Origin: a virus
Reading direction: 5' to 3' (one strand)
DNA: 39,494 nt
IMG/VR virus record: IMGVR_UViG_3300048996_000037
Coordinates: 1-39,494 of that record
Part shown: positions 30,648 to 37,761 of the stretch, piece after piece
How the letters are laid out: the number at the start of each line of letters is the position of its first letter
How positions within the stretch are numbered: the stretch's first letter is position 1
Notes under the pieces: model-generated
The model's database searches: none
Told to the model about the DNA's origin: nothing
Seen by the model: the letters and a program-made list of their open reading frames with translations, nothing else
Made by a program: the position numbers and the translations under genes

Positions 30648-30842
30648 CTGCTCAATGCTGACGCCGCTCTCTGCGGCCAGCTTTTCCAGGCCGAGGATCA
30701 CCTGGTGAGACGGACGTTTAACCCCGGCTTTGCCCGAAGCCATCTCGCTGATCGTCGGCTGCTTGAGCCCGATAGCGTTGGCAATCTGGGTCTGCGTAAG
30801 CCCGGCCTTTTGAAGTTCGGAGAGGATGTGAGGGATGTTCAT
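30639..30842 (-). CDS. Cro-like XRE-family repressor
   Basis: 67 residues from the ATG at 30842-30840. HTH: LTQTQIANAIGLKQPTISEMASGK (about 15-38), followed by VKRPSHQVILGLEKLAAES. Size and divergent position from cI match Cro. It should bind the operators between cro and cI to switch off cI during lytic growth. The -10 of its promoter ends only 7 nt before the ATG, so the transcript is predicted to start at or 1 nt before the start codon (leaderless). Confidence 0.85.
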   Translation of the reverse strand: MNIPHILSELQKAGLTQTQIANAIGLKQPTISEMASGKAGVKRPSHQVILGLEKLAAESGVSIEQPP

Positions 30843-30849
30843 GGATACG

Positions 30850-30878
30850 ATTATAGGAACTCCGATTTTAGAAGTCAA
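30850..30878 (-). promoter_or_regulatory. PR-type promoter for cro
   Basis: On the minus strand: -35 TTGACT (30878-30873), 17-bp spacer, -10 TATAAT (30855-30850). Near-consensus sigma70 promoter. Two operator-like sites overlap its spacer/-10 and its -35. Confidence 0.88.
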
Positions 30879-30923
30879 TCGGTATTCCGATCTAATGCCC
30901 ATCGATAATATCGGGATGTCTAT
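30853..30923. promoter_or_regulatory. Operator cluster of the genetic switch (OR-like)
   Basis: Three related 14-bp sites: ATAGG-AACT-CCGAT (30853-30866), ATCGG-TATT-CCGAT (30878-30891, perfect palindrome) and ATCGG-GATG-TCTAT (30910-30923). The first lies on the cro promoter -10/spacer, the second between the promoters, the third on the cI start. The perfect form recurs at PL. Presumed targets of CI and Cro. Confidence 0.82.
30904..30916 (+). promoter_or_regulatory. PRM-like promoter for leaderless cI
   Basis: -10 GATAAT (30904-30909) puts the transcription start at 30916, the A of the cI ATG. No good -35 is present (GGTATT at 17-bp spacing), so activation by bound repressor is possible. 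Lambda cI from PRM is also leaderless. Confidence 0.6.
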
Positions 30924-31641
30924 AGGATCAAGAATTAAAGAAGCGCGTCGTGCTGCGAAGCTGACGCAGAAGGTGCTTGCCCAAAAAGTGGGTATGGCTC
31001 AAGCATCGCTTTCGGAGCTCGAGACTGGGGAATCCCAGGGCACAACCATGATCGGGTCGCTCGCGGCCGCCTTGGGCGTCAGCGCTCTATGGCTGGAAAC
31101 GGGCAAAGGCGCGATGGTGACAGGCGAGCCAACGTTGCAGTTGGTCGAATCGGACTCGCCCTTCATCGAGGCGCCGGCGGCGGGGCCAGGCGGCGCCGTG
31201 CGCGCAGGGGAGGGGCCAAATACGGTCGCAATCCCGCGCATCAAACTCCGACTGCGCGCCGGTGTGGCGAATTACGACACCGAACCAGACATGGACGGTG
31301 ATGGGTATGTGCACGTACCCCAGGAGGTGTTAGATGAGGCGCGGGTGGATCCAGCAAACTTGCGGGTCCTGCGCGTGCGCGGCCCGAGCATGGAGCCGCT
31401 GATGTTCGAGGATGACCCTGTAGTGGTCGATCTGTCAGACCGGAAGCCGCAACACAAGGAAATCTATGCGATTAACTGGAACGGCGAGGCCGTCATTAAG
31501 CAGCTGATATGTCGCGGGAAGGAATGGTATCTGCATTCGATTAACGTCGATTTTGGCCCGGTTAATGTTCGGAGTGGCCAATGCAGCATCGTAGGACGTG
31601 TGGTCATTCAGCCAACGCGGGTTTTAACAGGCCGACTGTGA
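30916..31641 (+). CDS. CI-type repressor with S24 self-cleaving domain
   Basis: 241 residues from ATG 30916, chosen because the -10 box predicts transcription starting there; in-frame upstream codons (30895, 30835) lie inside the operators. N-terminal XRE HTH: LTQKVLAQKVGMAQASLSELETG (about 17-40). C-terminal S24/LexA-like domain: Ser158 in VRGPSMEPLMFEDD and Lys195 in AVIKQLI, 37 residues apart as in LexA (S119/K156). The probable cleavage region is the linker 90-125 (candidates AG in RAGEG or RAGVA). It maintains lysogeny and would be inactivated by RecA-stimulated self-cleavage after DNA damage. Confidence 0.93.
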   Translation: MSIGSRIKEARRAAKLTQKVLAQKVGMAQASLSELETGESQGTTMIGSLAAALGVSALWLETGKGAMVTGEPTLQLVESDSPFIEAPAAGPGGAVRAGEGPNTVAIPRIKLRLRAGVANYDTEPDMDGDGYVHVPQEVLDEARVDPANLRVLRVRGPSMEPLMFEDDPVVVDLSDRKPQHKEIYAINWNGEAVIKQLICRGKEWYLHSINVDFGPVNVRSGQCSIVGRVVIQPTRVLTGRL

Positions 31642-32204
31642 GAAAAATGCGGAAAATTATTGGTGTGATGATCGTCGGCGTGCTGTCGGCATGCGCGACG
31701 CAGCACGATGTGACTAAAGCGTTCCAGGCCCAGGAGAAGAAGGTCGCGGACATGTGCTTAGTTCCGGTGATGCAACTGCCGGCAGAGGCGCGGACGGTGG
31801 TCGACGCTCGTACCGGCCGATCGGCTCTCACCAACGCGGCCTGGTGCTACTCCAACCAGATCAAGTCAGTGGCACGCATGACCAACTACCCGCACGCTGC
31901 GCTGGTGGGCGATTTCGCCGACTACCTGACCCGGCTAACCACTGCCCGCGATCGGGGGATCGTGTCGACGCCGATTGCCGTGGCGGCGTACCAGCAGACC
32001 GCCGGGCTGTTCCGCCAGTCGATCGTTGACGCGGACGCCCGTCTTGAGGCCCAGGCACGCAAGCAAGTCGCCGACCGGATCGCAACATTCGGCCTGCTCA
32101 TGGCAGCCGTCTCCGCTGAGCAGGATCGCCAGCGCGCGGCAAACCGGCCGGTGGTGTGCTCCCTCACCGGCGTCTACGTGCAGAACACAGTGGTCTGCAA
32201 CTAG
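31638..32204 (+). CDS. Prophage lipoprotein co-transcribed with cI
   Basis: 185 residues from ATG 31647, or 188 from GTG 31638, which overlaps the cI stop by 4 bp; I list the longer form. The signal peptide MRKIIGVMIVGVLSAC has a clear lipobox (LSA|C, Cys16 from the ATG). The mature part is helical with three or four further cysteines (MCLVP, WCYSN, VVCSL, VVCN) that could form disulfides in the periplasm. Being in the repressor operon and followed by its own terminator, it should be expressed in lysogens, like superinfection-exclusion or lysogenic-conversion lipoproteins. That role is inferred. Confidence 0.78.
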   Translation: MRKMRKIIGVMIVGVLSACATQHDVTKAFQAQEKKVADMCLVPVMQLPAEARTVVDARTGRSALTNAAWCYSNQIKSVARMTNYPHAALVGDFADYLTRLTTARDRGIVSTPIAVAAYQQTAGLFRQSIVDADARLEAQARKQVADRIATFGLLMAAVSAEQDRQRAANRPVVCSLTGVYVQNTVVCN

Positions 32205-32225
32205 GAATATCCCGTTAATATAGAT

Positions 32226-32251
32226 GAGCCCGCCTCGAGCGGGCTTTTTTT
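32226..32251 (+). terminator. Terminator of the cI-lipoprotein operon
   Basis: AGCCCGC-CTCGA-GCGGGCT followed by seven T residues. It insulates the repressor operon from PL, whose operators start 18 bp downstream. Confidence 0.9.
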
Positions 32252-32268
32252 CGCCTGCCAGAAAAAAT

Positions 32269-32310
32269 ATCGGTAAACCTATTGACACGTAATATCGGAA
32301 CCCCGATACT
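32269..32310 (+). promoter_or_regulatory. PL promoter with two operators (OL-like)
   Basis: -35 TTGACA (32282-32287), 17-bp spacer, -10 GATACT (32305-32310); start predicted near 32317. Two operator sites: ATCGG-TAAA-CCTAT (32269-32282) and ATCGG-AACC-CCGAT (32294-32307, perfect). Their starts are 25 bp apart, the same spacing as sites 1 and 2 of the cro/cI cluster. Confidence 0.87.
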
Positions 32311-32363
32311 ATCTCCAACGAGACGAGCTCAGCAAACGCCGAGCCGCCGAACTGGAGAGAGCG

Positions 32364-32561
32364 ATGTCCACCCCGATTCCACAACCCCACGCTGGCCAGG
32401 TCTTCCTACTGAGCCCTGACGGCCGCGACGCCGAATGGGTCGCCCCGGCGAATATCCCGGCGCGCTGCGCAGCCTGGACTGACGTGACCGATCTCGATAT
32501 AGCCGACCTACAGATTGTGGCCTCGATGCGCATGCAGCAGAACCCACAGTGGGGGATCTGA
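32364..32561 (+). CDS. First gene of the PL operon, unknown function
   Basis: 65 residues, ATG 32364 with GGAGAGAG upstream, about 47 nt after the predicted PL start. MSTPIPQPHAGQVFLLSPDGRDAEWVAPANIPARCAAW..., ending with a helix DLQIVASMRMQQNPQWGI. Position equals that of lambda N, but the sequence is not Arg-rich and shows no N-like motif, so I do not call it N. The 5' leader (32317-32363) shows no clear boxA. Confidence 0.6.
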   Translation: MSTPIPQPHAGQVFLLSPDGRDAEWVAPANIPARCAAWTDVTDLDIADLQIVASMRMQQNPQWGI

Positions 32562-32563
32562 CC

Positions 32564-32803
32564 ATGGAACTCCACGTCCAGCGCTCCGACTTCAACGTGC
32601 GCATCAAATTCGACAACGGCGTGTTCAAGGTGAAGGTCAATACGACGAGCGGACAGCGCGCGTACGAGCTTGCCCTGATCGACGCCCGGATGGGCAACCC
32701 GCTCGAAACGTATGCCGGCCCGGTGCTGAGCTGGGAGGCGGTGCCGGCCCGCGCAGGGCAGCAGCCGCAGCGCGAAATCTGGAACCGGCGCCTGTACCCC
32801 TGA
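32564..32803 (+). CDS. Small early protein, unknown function
   Basis: 79 residues from ATG 32564, 2 bp after the previous stop. Beta-rich start (VQRSDFNVRIKFDNGVFKVKVNTTSG), helical middle and an Arg-rich end. Family not recognised. Operon context supports translation. Confidence 0.6.
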   Translation: MELHVQRSDFNVRIKFDNGVFKVKVNTTSGQRAYELALIDARMGNPLETYAGPVLSWEAVPARAGQQPQREIWNRRLYP

Positions 32804-32918
32804 CCGATTTACCGAAGCGGCGCACCTCGGAACACAACGTGCGCTTTGCCCTGAATCTCGGGTCAGGAAATAGAGGGAGTACGGATCTCGAATGCCGCTG
32901 ACAGCCTGGAAAGACAGG

Positions 32919-32998
32919 CACCACACAGAAGCGCCCCGCTGAGAAGGTCATTCCGATCAACCAGTGTTTCGGGGGAAAAAGGGCGCTTCTGTGTGGTG
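32919..32998. repeat. Perfect 18-bp inverted repeat with 44-nt loop
   Basis: CACCACACAGAAGCGCCC (32919-32936) pairs perfectly with GGGCGCTTCTGTGTGGTG (32981-32998). It lies in a 239-bp non-coding gap (32804-33042) inside the PL operon, where I see no other gene. No T-run follows on either strand, so it is not a simple terminator. Its outer part resembles the repeat at 24781-24824. It could form an RNA hairpin, a protein-binding site or the trace of a small mobile palindrome. Confidence 0.85.
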
Positions 32999-33042
32999 AA
33001 ACCGAAGCCGGCCGCGCCGGCGCCAATAACAAGGAGAGCAGG

Positions 33043-33306
33043 ATGGCAATGATTTTTACACCGATGCGCGGCGCAGAAAGCGTCGTCATCTTGGCTGGGA
33101 ATACCGGCGGCTTCGATGTGCGGAAGTGCCCGAATAGTGCAGAGCTCGCGGCGTTCATCCGTCTCGCCTGCAACTCGCACCACGAGCTGCGCAGCCTCCT
33201 GGAAGAGGCGGCCCGCCGCGTGCGGGAAGACGCTGCCGGAGACCATGGTCTGGCTGATCGCATCGACGCCGCACTCCTCAGCCTCGCCGCCCGAGGTGCC
33301 GCATGA
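33043..33306 (+). CDS. Small early protein, unknown function
   Basis: 87 residues from ATG 33043 (AAGGAGAGCAGG upstream; a second Met codon two codons later). N-terminal beta-like segment (AMIFTPMRGAESVVILAGNT) and C-terminal helices (ELAAFIRLACNSHHELRSLLEEAARRVRED). The ATGA at its end couples it to the next gene. Confidence 0.62.
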   Translation: MAMIFTPMRGAESVVILAGNTGGFDVRKCPNSAELAAFIRLACNSHHELRSLLEEAARRVREDAAGDHGLADRIDAALLSLAARGAA

Positions 33307-33473
33307 ACACCGGGCTCCTGATCTGGATGGGTCTTATGGTGGTCGTCGCCTTTGGCTGGGACAGGTGGCTTTCGAAGCGGGACCGGTCTGACGAGAGCGT
33401 AAAGCTGTCGCTTCTCACGGTCGCCGGCATCGCCCTGGTCTCGCTAGTGATCCTGATGGCGGTGTCGAAATGA
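33303..33473 (+). CDS. 56-residue double-spanning membrane protein
   Basis: From ATG 33303 to TGA 33471-33473, ATGA overlaps on both sides. Two hydrophobic segments: about 4-19 (GLLIWMGLMVVVAFGW) and about 36-54 (LLTVAGIALVSLVILMAV), separated by a charged loop (DRWLSKRDRSDESVK). Probably an inner-membrane hairpin. Early membrane proteins may affect superinfection or host physiology; no family recognised. Confidence 0.62.
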   Translation: MNTGLLIWMGLMVVVAFGWDRWLSKRDRSDESVKLSLLTVAGIALVSLVILMAVSK

Positions 33474-33682
33474 CCGCCGCCGTGATCCGCGTCCCGCGCC
33501 GCCTGGTGCGCAAGCTGCTCAAGCCGCTGGTCCTGCGCCTCAACGCCTACCGCTTCTGGGTGTCGGAGCAGGAAGCCTACCGCCTGCTGGTGACCGCTGA
33601 ATCGCTGCGCCGCGCCGGTGGCCGCGAGTACCGCAAGCAGGTGAAGCTGATGCAGCAGCGCCGTGAAGTGGAGGGCTGGTGA
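33470..33682 (+). CDS. Basic early protein, unknown function
   Basis: 70 residues, strongly basic and helical (VPRRLVRKLLKPLVLRLNAYRFW, AYRLLVTAESLRRAG, KQVKLMQQRREVEGW). Could bind nucleic acid. Overlaps both neighbours. Confidence 0.6.
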   Translation: MTAAVIRVPRRLVRKLLKPLVLRLNAYRFWVSEQEAYRLLVTAESLRRAGGREYRKQVKLMQQRREVEGW

Positions 33683-33798
33683 TGATCGCCCGCTTCCGCC
33701 ACCACTACCGCACGCAGTACCGCCTGTCGCTGCTCGCCGGCTTCGGCCCGCGCAAGGCCAGGACCCGCGCACTGCGCACCTACGTTTTTGGATTTTAA
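33682..33798 (+). CDS. 38-residue basic peptide before recT
   Basis: ATG 33682 shares a base with the previous stop (TGATG); TAA at 33796-33798 is 9 bp before recT and the stop overlaps the recT Shine-Dalgarno (TTAAGGA). MIARFRHHYRTQYRLSLLAG... with 10 Arg/Lys residues. Small basic peptides at this spot are usual in PL operons. Function unknown. Confidence 0.5.
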   Translation: MIARFRHHYRTQYRLSLLAGFGPRKARTRALRTYVFGF

Positions 33799-33807
33799 GG
33801 AACCGCC

Positions 33808-34773
33808 ATGAGCAATGCATTGACCCTGATCACCAGCGAGATCAACGCCGCCCGGGAAGACTTCATGACCCTCCTGTCGGATCGGTCGATCAAGTTCGAG
33901 CAGGAGGCTGGCTTTGCCATCCAGGTGCTCAGCAATAACGACTATTCGCTCAAGATCGCGATGAATAACCGCGCTTCGATCGTCAACGCGGTCAAGAACA
34001 TCGCCGCGATCGGCATCAGCCTGAACCCGGCCAAGAAGCAGGCGTACCTGGTGCCACGCGGCGGTGCCATCTGCCTCGACATCAGTTACATGGGGCTCAT
34101 GGATCTGGCGATGGCTACAGGGTCGATCAAATGGGCTCAGGCCGAGCTGGTGCGCGCCAATGATGGATTTGCACGCGGTCGCTTCGATCAGCCTCCGACG
34201 CACACCTTCAACCCCTTCTCGAAGGAGCGGGGCGAGATCGTCGGCGTGTACGTGGTCGTGAAGACCGCCGACGGCGACTACCTGACCCACACGATGGAAA
34301 TCGGCGACGTGTACGACATTCGCGACCGCTCCGAAGCGTGGAAGCGCAACGGCGGCGGGCCATGGAAGACCGACCCGGGCGAGATGATCAAGAAGACGTG
34401 CGTGAAGCAGGCATACAAATACTGGCCGAAGACCGAGCGCCTGGAAACGGCGATCCACCACCTGAACACCGACGGCGGGGAAGGGCTGGTCGACATCAGC
34501 GCGCGCACCGAGAGCCTGGTCGACGTCAATCCGGTGATCGCTGCCGCGCTGCGCACCACGACGGACGCCGACGCGCTCAAGTTCTGGCGCGAGAACAACG
34601 CCGCGTTCGCGAAGCAGCCGGCCGACCATGCGAAGCTGAAAGACGCCATCGCCGGGCACAGGGCCCGCATGAAGGCGGGCCAGGAAGCGGCTGATGCTGA
34701 GCGGACCCTGGAAATGGAACCGCCGACGCTCACGCCGGAAGAACTCGACGCACAACGGGAGATCCCAGCATGA
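33808..34773 (+). CDS. recT: RecT-family single-strand annealing protein
   Basis: 321 residues. RecT/Bet-family signature: [59 protein letters not shown] (about 46-106), then [21 protein letters not shown] and [33 protein letters not shown]. The C-terminal tail is acidic and variable. RecT binds ssDNA exposed by the partner exonuclease and anneals complementary strands, giving phage recombination and repair. It overlaps the exonuclease gene by 4 bp (ATGA), the usual pair. Confidence 0.95.
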   Translation: MSNALTLITSEINAAREDFMTLLSDRSIKFEQEAGFAIQVLSNNDYSLKIAMNNRASIVNAVKNIAAIGISLNPAKKQAYLVPRGGAICLDISYMGLMDLAMATGSIKWAQAELVRANDGFARGRFDQPPTHTFNPFSKERGEIVGVYVVVKTADGDYLTHTMEIGDVYDIRDRSEAWKRNGGGPWKTDPGEMIKKTCVKQAYKYWPKTERLETAIHHLNTDGGEGLVDISARTESLVDVNPVIAAALRTTTDADALKFWRENNAAFAKQPADHAKLKDAIAGHRARMKAGQEAADAERTLEMEPPTLTPEELDAQREIPA

Positions 34774-35441
34774 AATTCATCGAATGCCCACAGGGCACCC
34801 CCGAGTGGCACGCCGCCCGCTGCGGCAAGATCACCGCCAGCTGCTTCGCCGACGCCATCAGCCGCTGCACGCGCAAGTCTGGCGCGCGTGATGTTGGCGA
34901 TCCGACGGCGGTAGCCGAGCGTTACGCCGCCGACCTGGCGATCGAGCGAATCAGCGGCCAGATGCACGGCGAGCCGCCGAAGGCCTGGGTACTCGAGCGC
35001 GGGCACAAGATGGAAGCCGCGGCGCGCATGCACTACGAGGCGCGCACCGGCTCATTCGTGACCGAGGCCGGCATCTGCGTCACCGACGACGGCATCTTCG
35101 GCTACAGCACCGACGGTCTGGTCGATGACGACGGCCTCATCGAGGTCAAATCGCCGATCGACAGCGCGAAGATCCTGGCGATGTGGGCGACCGAAGACAC
35201 CTCGGAATATGACCACCAGATGCAGGGCGGCATGTGGATCACCGGGCGCAAGTGGTGCGACTTCATCATGTACGTGCCGGACCTGGCTGCCGTCGGCAAG
35301 GATCTGTTCGTCAAGCGCGTGCACCGCGATGACACCTTCATCGACGCAATGGCGCGGCAGCTCGCGGCGTTCGACAGCTTGGTCGCGGCCAATGTGGCGA
35401 TCCTGCGCGCCGGCACGCCAGCGCTGAAGGAGGCAGCATGA
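34770..35441 (+). CDS. YqaJ/lambda-Exo-type exonuclease
   Basis: 223 residues. [16 protein letters not shown] (9-24) is the typical N-terminal motif. The active site D-x(n)-E-x-K is Asp115, Glu125, Lys127 in [18 protein letters not shown] further conserved stretch is [24 protein letters not shown]. The enzyme degrades one strand from DNA ends, producing ssDNA for RecT. It is the partner of the gene just upstream. Confidence 0.94.
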   Translation: MKFIECPQGTPEWHAARCGKITASCFADAISRCTRKSGARDVGDPTAVAERYAADLAIERISGQMHGEPPKAWVLERGHKMEAAARMHYEARTGSFVTEAGICVTDDGIFGYSTDGLVDDDGLIEVKSPIDSAKILAMWATEDTSEYDHQMQGGMWITGRKWCDFIMYVPDLAAVGKDLFVKRVHRDDTFIDAMARQLAAFDSLVAANVAILRAGTPALKEAA

Positions 35442-35614
35442 ACGCCGCCGATCACGGCCATCTGGTCGACCTCGCCGACGCGGCCGCCGCTGCGCTGACC
35501 GATGTGCAGATTGTCGACGCCTTGGTCGAGGCTTTCGACCTGCCGCCGGCCGCAGTCATTGAGCGCCTGATCTGCATGGACTTCGTTGCCGTGCGCCAGT
35601 TGGTGACGCCATGA
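35438..35614 (+). CDS. 58-residue helical early protein
   Basis: ATG 35438 to TGA 35612-35614, ATGA overlaps at both ends. [49 protein letters not shown]: helices with a possible HTH (VIERLICMDFVAVRQLV). Acidic, so DNA binding is doubtful. Family unknown. Confidence 0.6.
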   Translation: MNAADHGHLVDLADAAAAALTDVQIVDALVEAFDLPPAAVIERLICMDFVAVRQLVTP

Positions 35615-36063
35615 CGGCGCGCCGCACGTTCGTCCTGGCGCATGACCAGGCCCGCAACAACGCCGCGCGCTGCGTGATGGATGCGCCGCCTGGCTTCATG
35701 GTGGTGATCTCCGAACCGGCCAAGAAGCGGATTCAGGAAGAGAAGTACCACGCCATGATTGCCGACATCGCGCGCCAGGTGGAGCACATCGGCCGCAAGT
35801 GGGACGCCGACGATATGAAGCGCCTGCTGATCGACGAGTTCGCCGACGAGATGCGCGCCGCCGGCACGCCGGTGCACCACGACGCGCGCGTGGTCCCGAG
35901 CTTCGACGGCCGCCGCATCGTGCAGCTGGGGATTCAGTCGCGCGACTTCTACGTGAAGGAAGCCGCGCAGTTCATCGAGTTCCTGTACGCCTTCGGCTCG
36001 GCGCGCGACGTGGAGTGGAGCGAGCCAGTCTATAAAAATCAACCCATGGGAGAACCTGCATGA
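35611..36063 (+). CDS. ninB: NinB recombination mediator
   Basis: 150 residues. The segment QEEKYHAMIADIARQVEHIGRKWDADDMKRLLIDEFADEMRAAG (about 40-84) followed by VVPSFDGRRIVQLGIQSRDFYVKEAAQFIEFLYAFGSARDVEWS is the NinB/Orf family pattern. Lambda Orf (NinB) binds ssDNA and SSB and can replace RecFOR functions. Placement right after recT and the exonuclease completes the recombination block. Confidence 0.94.
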   Translation: MTARRTFVLAHDQARNNAARCVMDAPPGFMVVISEPAKKRIQEEKYHAMIADIARQVEHIGRKWDADDMKRLLIDEFADEMRAAGTPVHHDARVVPSFDGRRIVQLGIQSRDFYVKEAAQFIEFLYAFGSARDVEWSEPVYKNQPMGEPA

Positions 36064-36863
36064 ACGACATCTACACGATGCGCACCGAGCTGGCGAACGA
36101 CTTCGCTGTGGCCGGCGCCAAGCTGCTGAGCTTCACCGCGACTGCCGGCGCGCTTGCAGCCATTCCGGAGACCGAGCCGCAGCAGTACGTCGTGGCCGGC
36201 ACCCTGGAGAGCATCCAGAAAGTGCTGCCGGCCGATGAGCCGAGCCACCCACAACGCCGCCTGCGCCGCGGCGACCGACCGGCCGAGCCGCTGAGCTTTG
36301 ACGAGGCAGCCCCTGCTGCGCCAGACGGCCTGAACGCAGAACGGATTGTGGAAATCTACCGCGATACGTTCAACAACATGCCCGGCGCTGCACGCGAAGC
36401 GCCGCGCAATGTGCCTCCGCTAGTGGTCGAGTTCGGCAGGGCAATTGCGAAGGAATGCGTCGCCTCTGTCGCGCCAGCCGAGCCGGTTATCCCTGCGCCG
36501 AGCGTGAAGCCGTGGCACGAGCGCACATCGCAATACGAGACGCCAGAATTCAGCCAAATCGAGCGCATGGAAGCCGAGATTGCCGAGTTGCGTCATTTGG
36601 CCAACTATCGACTGCAACGAGTAAACGCTCTCGCGGATCAAATTCAGGCGTATAGCGACGAGATTGCACGCCAGGCGCAGCCGACCGGCCGCGATGCCGC
36701 GCGGAATGCGGCACTGGAAGAAGCCGCAGCGATTGTCGACGCTGAACATGGAAAGCAGCACTGGTCATCGTGGCATCTGTTCAAGCCGATGTCCGAGGCT
36801 ATCCGCGCCTTGAAAGGCAAGTCGGGTAGCGGCAAGCCATCTGCCGACGAACAAGGAGAATAA
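36060..36863 (+). CDS. Modular early protein with coiled coil
   Basis: 267 residues. An N-terminal domain (about 1-60), a Pro/Ala linker, a middle helical part (GLNAERIVEIYRDTFNNMPGAAREA), a linker ending in the motif VKPWHER, then a coiled coil (IERMEAEIAELRHLANYRLQRVNALADQIQ) and a C-terminal ARNAALEEAAAIVDAEHGKQHWSSWHLFKPMSEAIRALKGKS domain. The last piece is a module I recognise from many phage early proteins. The same VKPW-coiled-coil module appears in the gene starting at 39007. Function unknown. Confidence 0.72.
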   Translation: MNDIYTMRTELANDFAVAGAKLLSFTATAGALAAIPETEPQQYVVAGTLESIQKVLPADEPSHPQRRLRRGDRPAEPLSFDEAAPAAPDGLNAERIVEIYRDTFNNMPGAAREAPRNVPPLVVEFGRAIAKECVASVAPAEPVIPAPSVKPWHERTSQYETPEFSQIERMEAEIAELRHLANYRLQRVNALADQIQAYSDEIARQAQPTGRDAARNAALEEAAAIVDAEHGKQHWSSWHLFKPMSEAIRALKGKSGSGKPSADEQGE

Positions 36864-36865
36864 AA

Positions 36866-37213
36866 ATGAGCGATACCTACCAAGCAGTCTACGACGCGGT
36901 GCGCAGCAGGATTAGCGGTGGCGATATCGGAGCCGCTGTCGAATCAGCAATGCGGTCGGCGGACATCGACGGTTGCGCGCAGCGTGCGATGCAGTCGATT
37001 CAGTCAGCGGCTGCGCAGTACGAAAGCCCGGCAGCGATCTACCGCCCGGCGCTGAGCATCGACGGAAACCAGTGGTGCGCTCTCTACGGTGCGGACCTTC
37101 AGTGCGGCGTTGCAGGATTCGGCGACAGTCCGGCGCTCGCGATGGAGGACTTCGACCGCAACTGGTTCGCCAAGCTGCCGGGCAAGTCGGGTAGCGAAGG
37201 AGCGGCATCATGA
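36866..37213 (+). CDS. Early protein with DUF-like C-terminal domain
   Basis: 115 residues, start ATG 36866 with AAGGAGAAT upstream. N-terminal helices (VYDAVRSRISGG, AVESAMRSADIDG) and a conserved-looking C-terminus (RPALSIDGNQWCALYGADLQCGVAGFGDSPALAMEDFDRNW), a short domain I have seen at the ends of phage early proteins, of unknown function. Confidence 0.7.
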   Translation: MSDTYQAVYDAVRSRISGGDIGAAVESAMRSADIDGCAQRAMQSIQSAAAQYESPAAIYRPALSIDGNQWCALYGADLQCGVAGFGDSPALAMEDFDRNWFAKLPGKSGSEGAAS

Positions 37214-37761
37214 TCCTCGCAACCGGATCGGATCTGACCGACGACACATTCAACGACTTCGTGCAGCGCCTGCGCCATCATGTGCGCGGTGAGGGTGTCA
37301 GCTGGCACCACACCGCCGACGCGATGTTCACCGTGCAGGCTCGGAAGATCATCTTCGGCATCGACCCGGCGTACACCGAAAAGCTAGCCGTTGCCATCGA
37401 GGACAGCATGTTTTTCAGCCCGCAGGAATATTGGGACGACTGCGACGAGCAATGCCGGGCACGCCTGGACGAGCAGGCGCAAGAGGATCACGACGGCCCG
37501 TTCCTTTCGCTGGATGCTTGCGACCAGTGGGAGATTCTTGCCGCGCTGGACGATCACACCGTCTCGGGCTGGGATGAGCGCTGGGAGTTCGTCTGCGCCC
37601 ACTTCACGAAAGAGGCGGCCGAGGCGTTCATCAATCGCAAGAAGCACGACTACCGCGACGGCATGCGCGTCTACGTCCAAGCCCAAGTCTACTGCTGGGA
37701 GTTCAACGCCATCATCAACGGCCTGCTCGACGGCCAGATCAAATTTTCGGAGTCACCATGA
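37210..37761 (+). CDS. Acidic early protein, unknown function
   Basis: 183 residues, overlapping neighbours by 4 bp on both sides. Acidic (many Asp/Glu) with aromatic clusters (FFSPQEYWDDCDEQC, DERWEFVCAHF, VYCWEFNAIINGLLDG). Contains GEGVSWHHTADAMFTVQARKIIFGIDP at the N-terminus. Its acidity and size recall DNA-mimic anti-defence proteins, but no signature backs this. Confidence 0.7.
   Translation: MILATGSDLTDDTFNDFVQRLRHHVRGEGVSWHHTADAMFTVQARKIIFGIDPAYTEKLAVAIEDSMFFSPQEYWDDCDEQCRARLDEQAQEDHDGPFLSLDACDQWEILAALDDHTVSGWDERWEFVCAHFTKEAAEAFINRKKHDYRDGMRVYVQAQVYCWEFNAIINGLLDGQIKFSESP

Noticed and set aside
32364-32561. N-type antiterminator by position
   Set aside because: The protein lacks the Arg-rich motif, and no boxA/boxB pair is evident in the leader.
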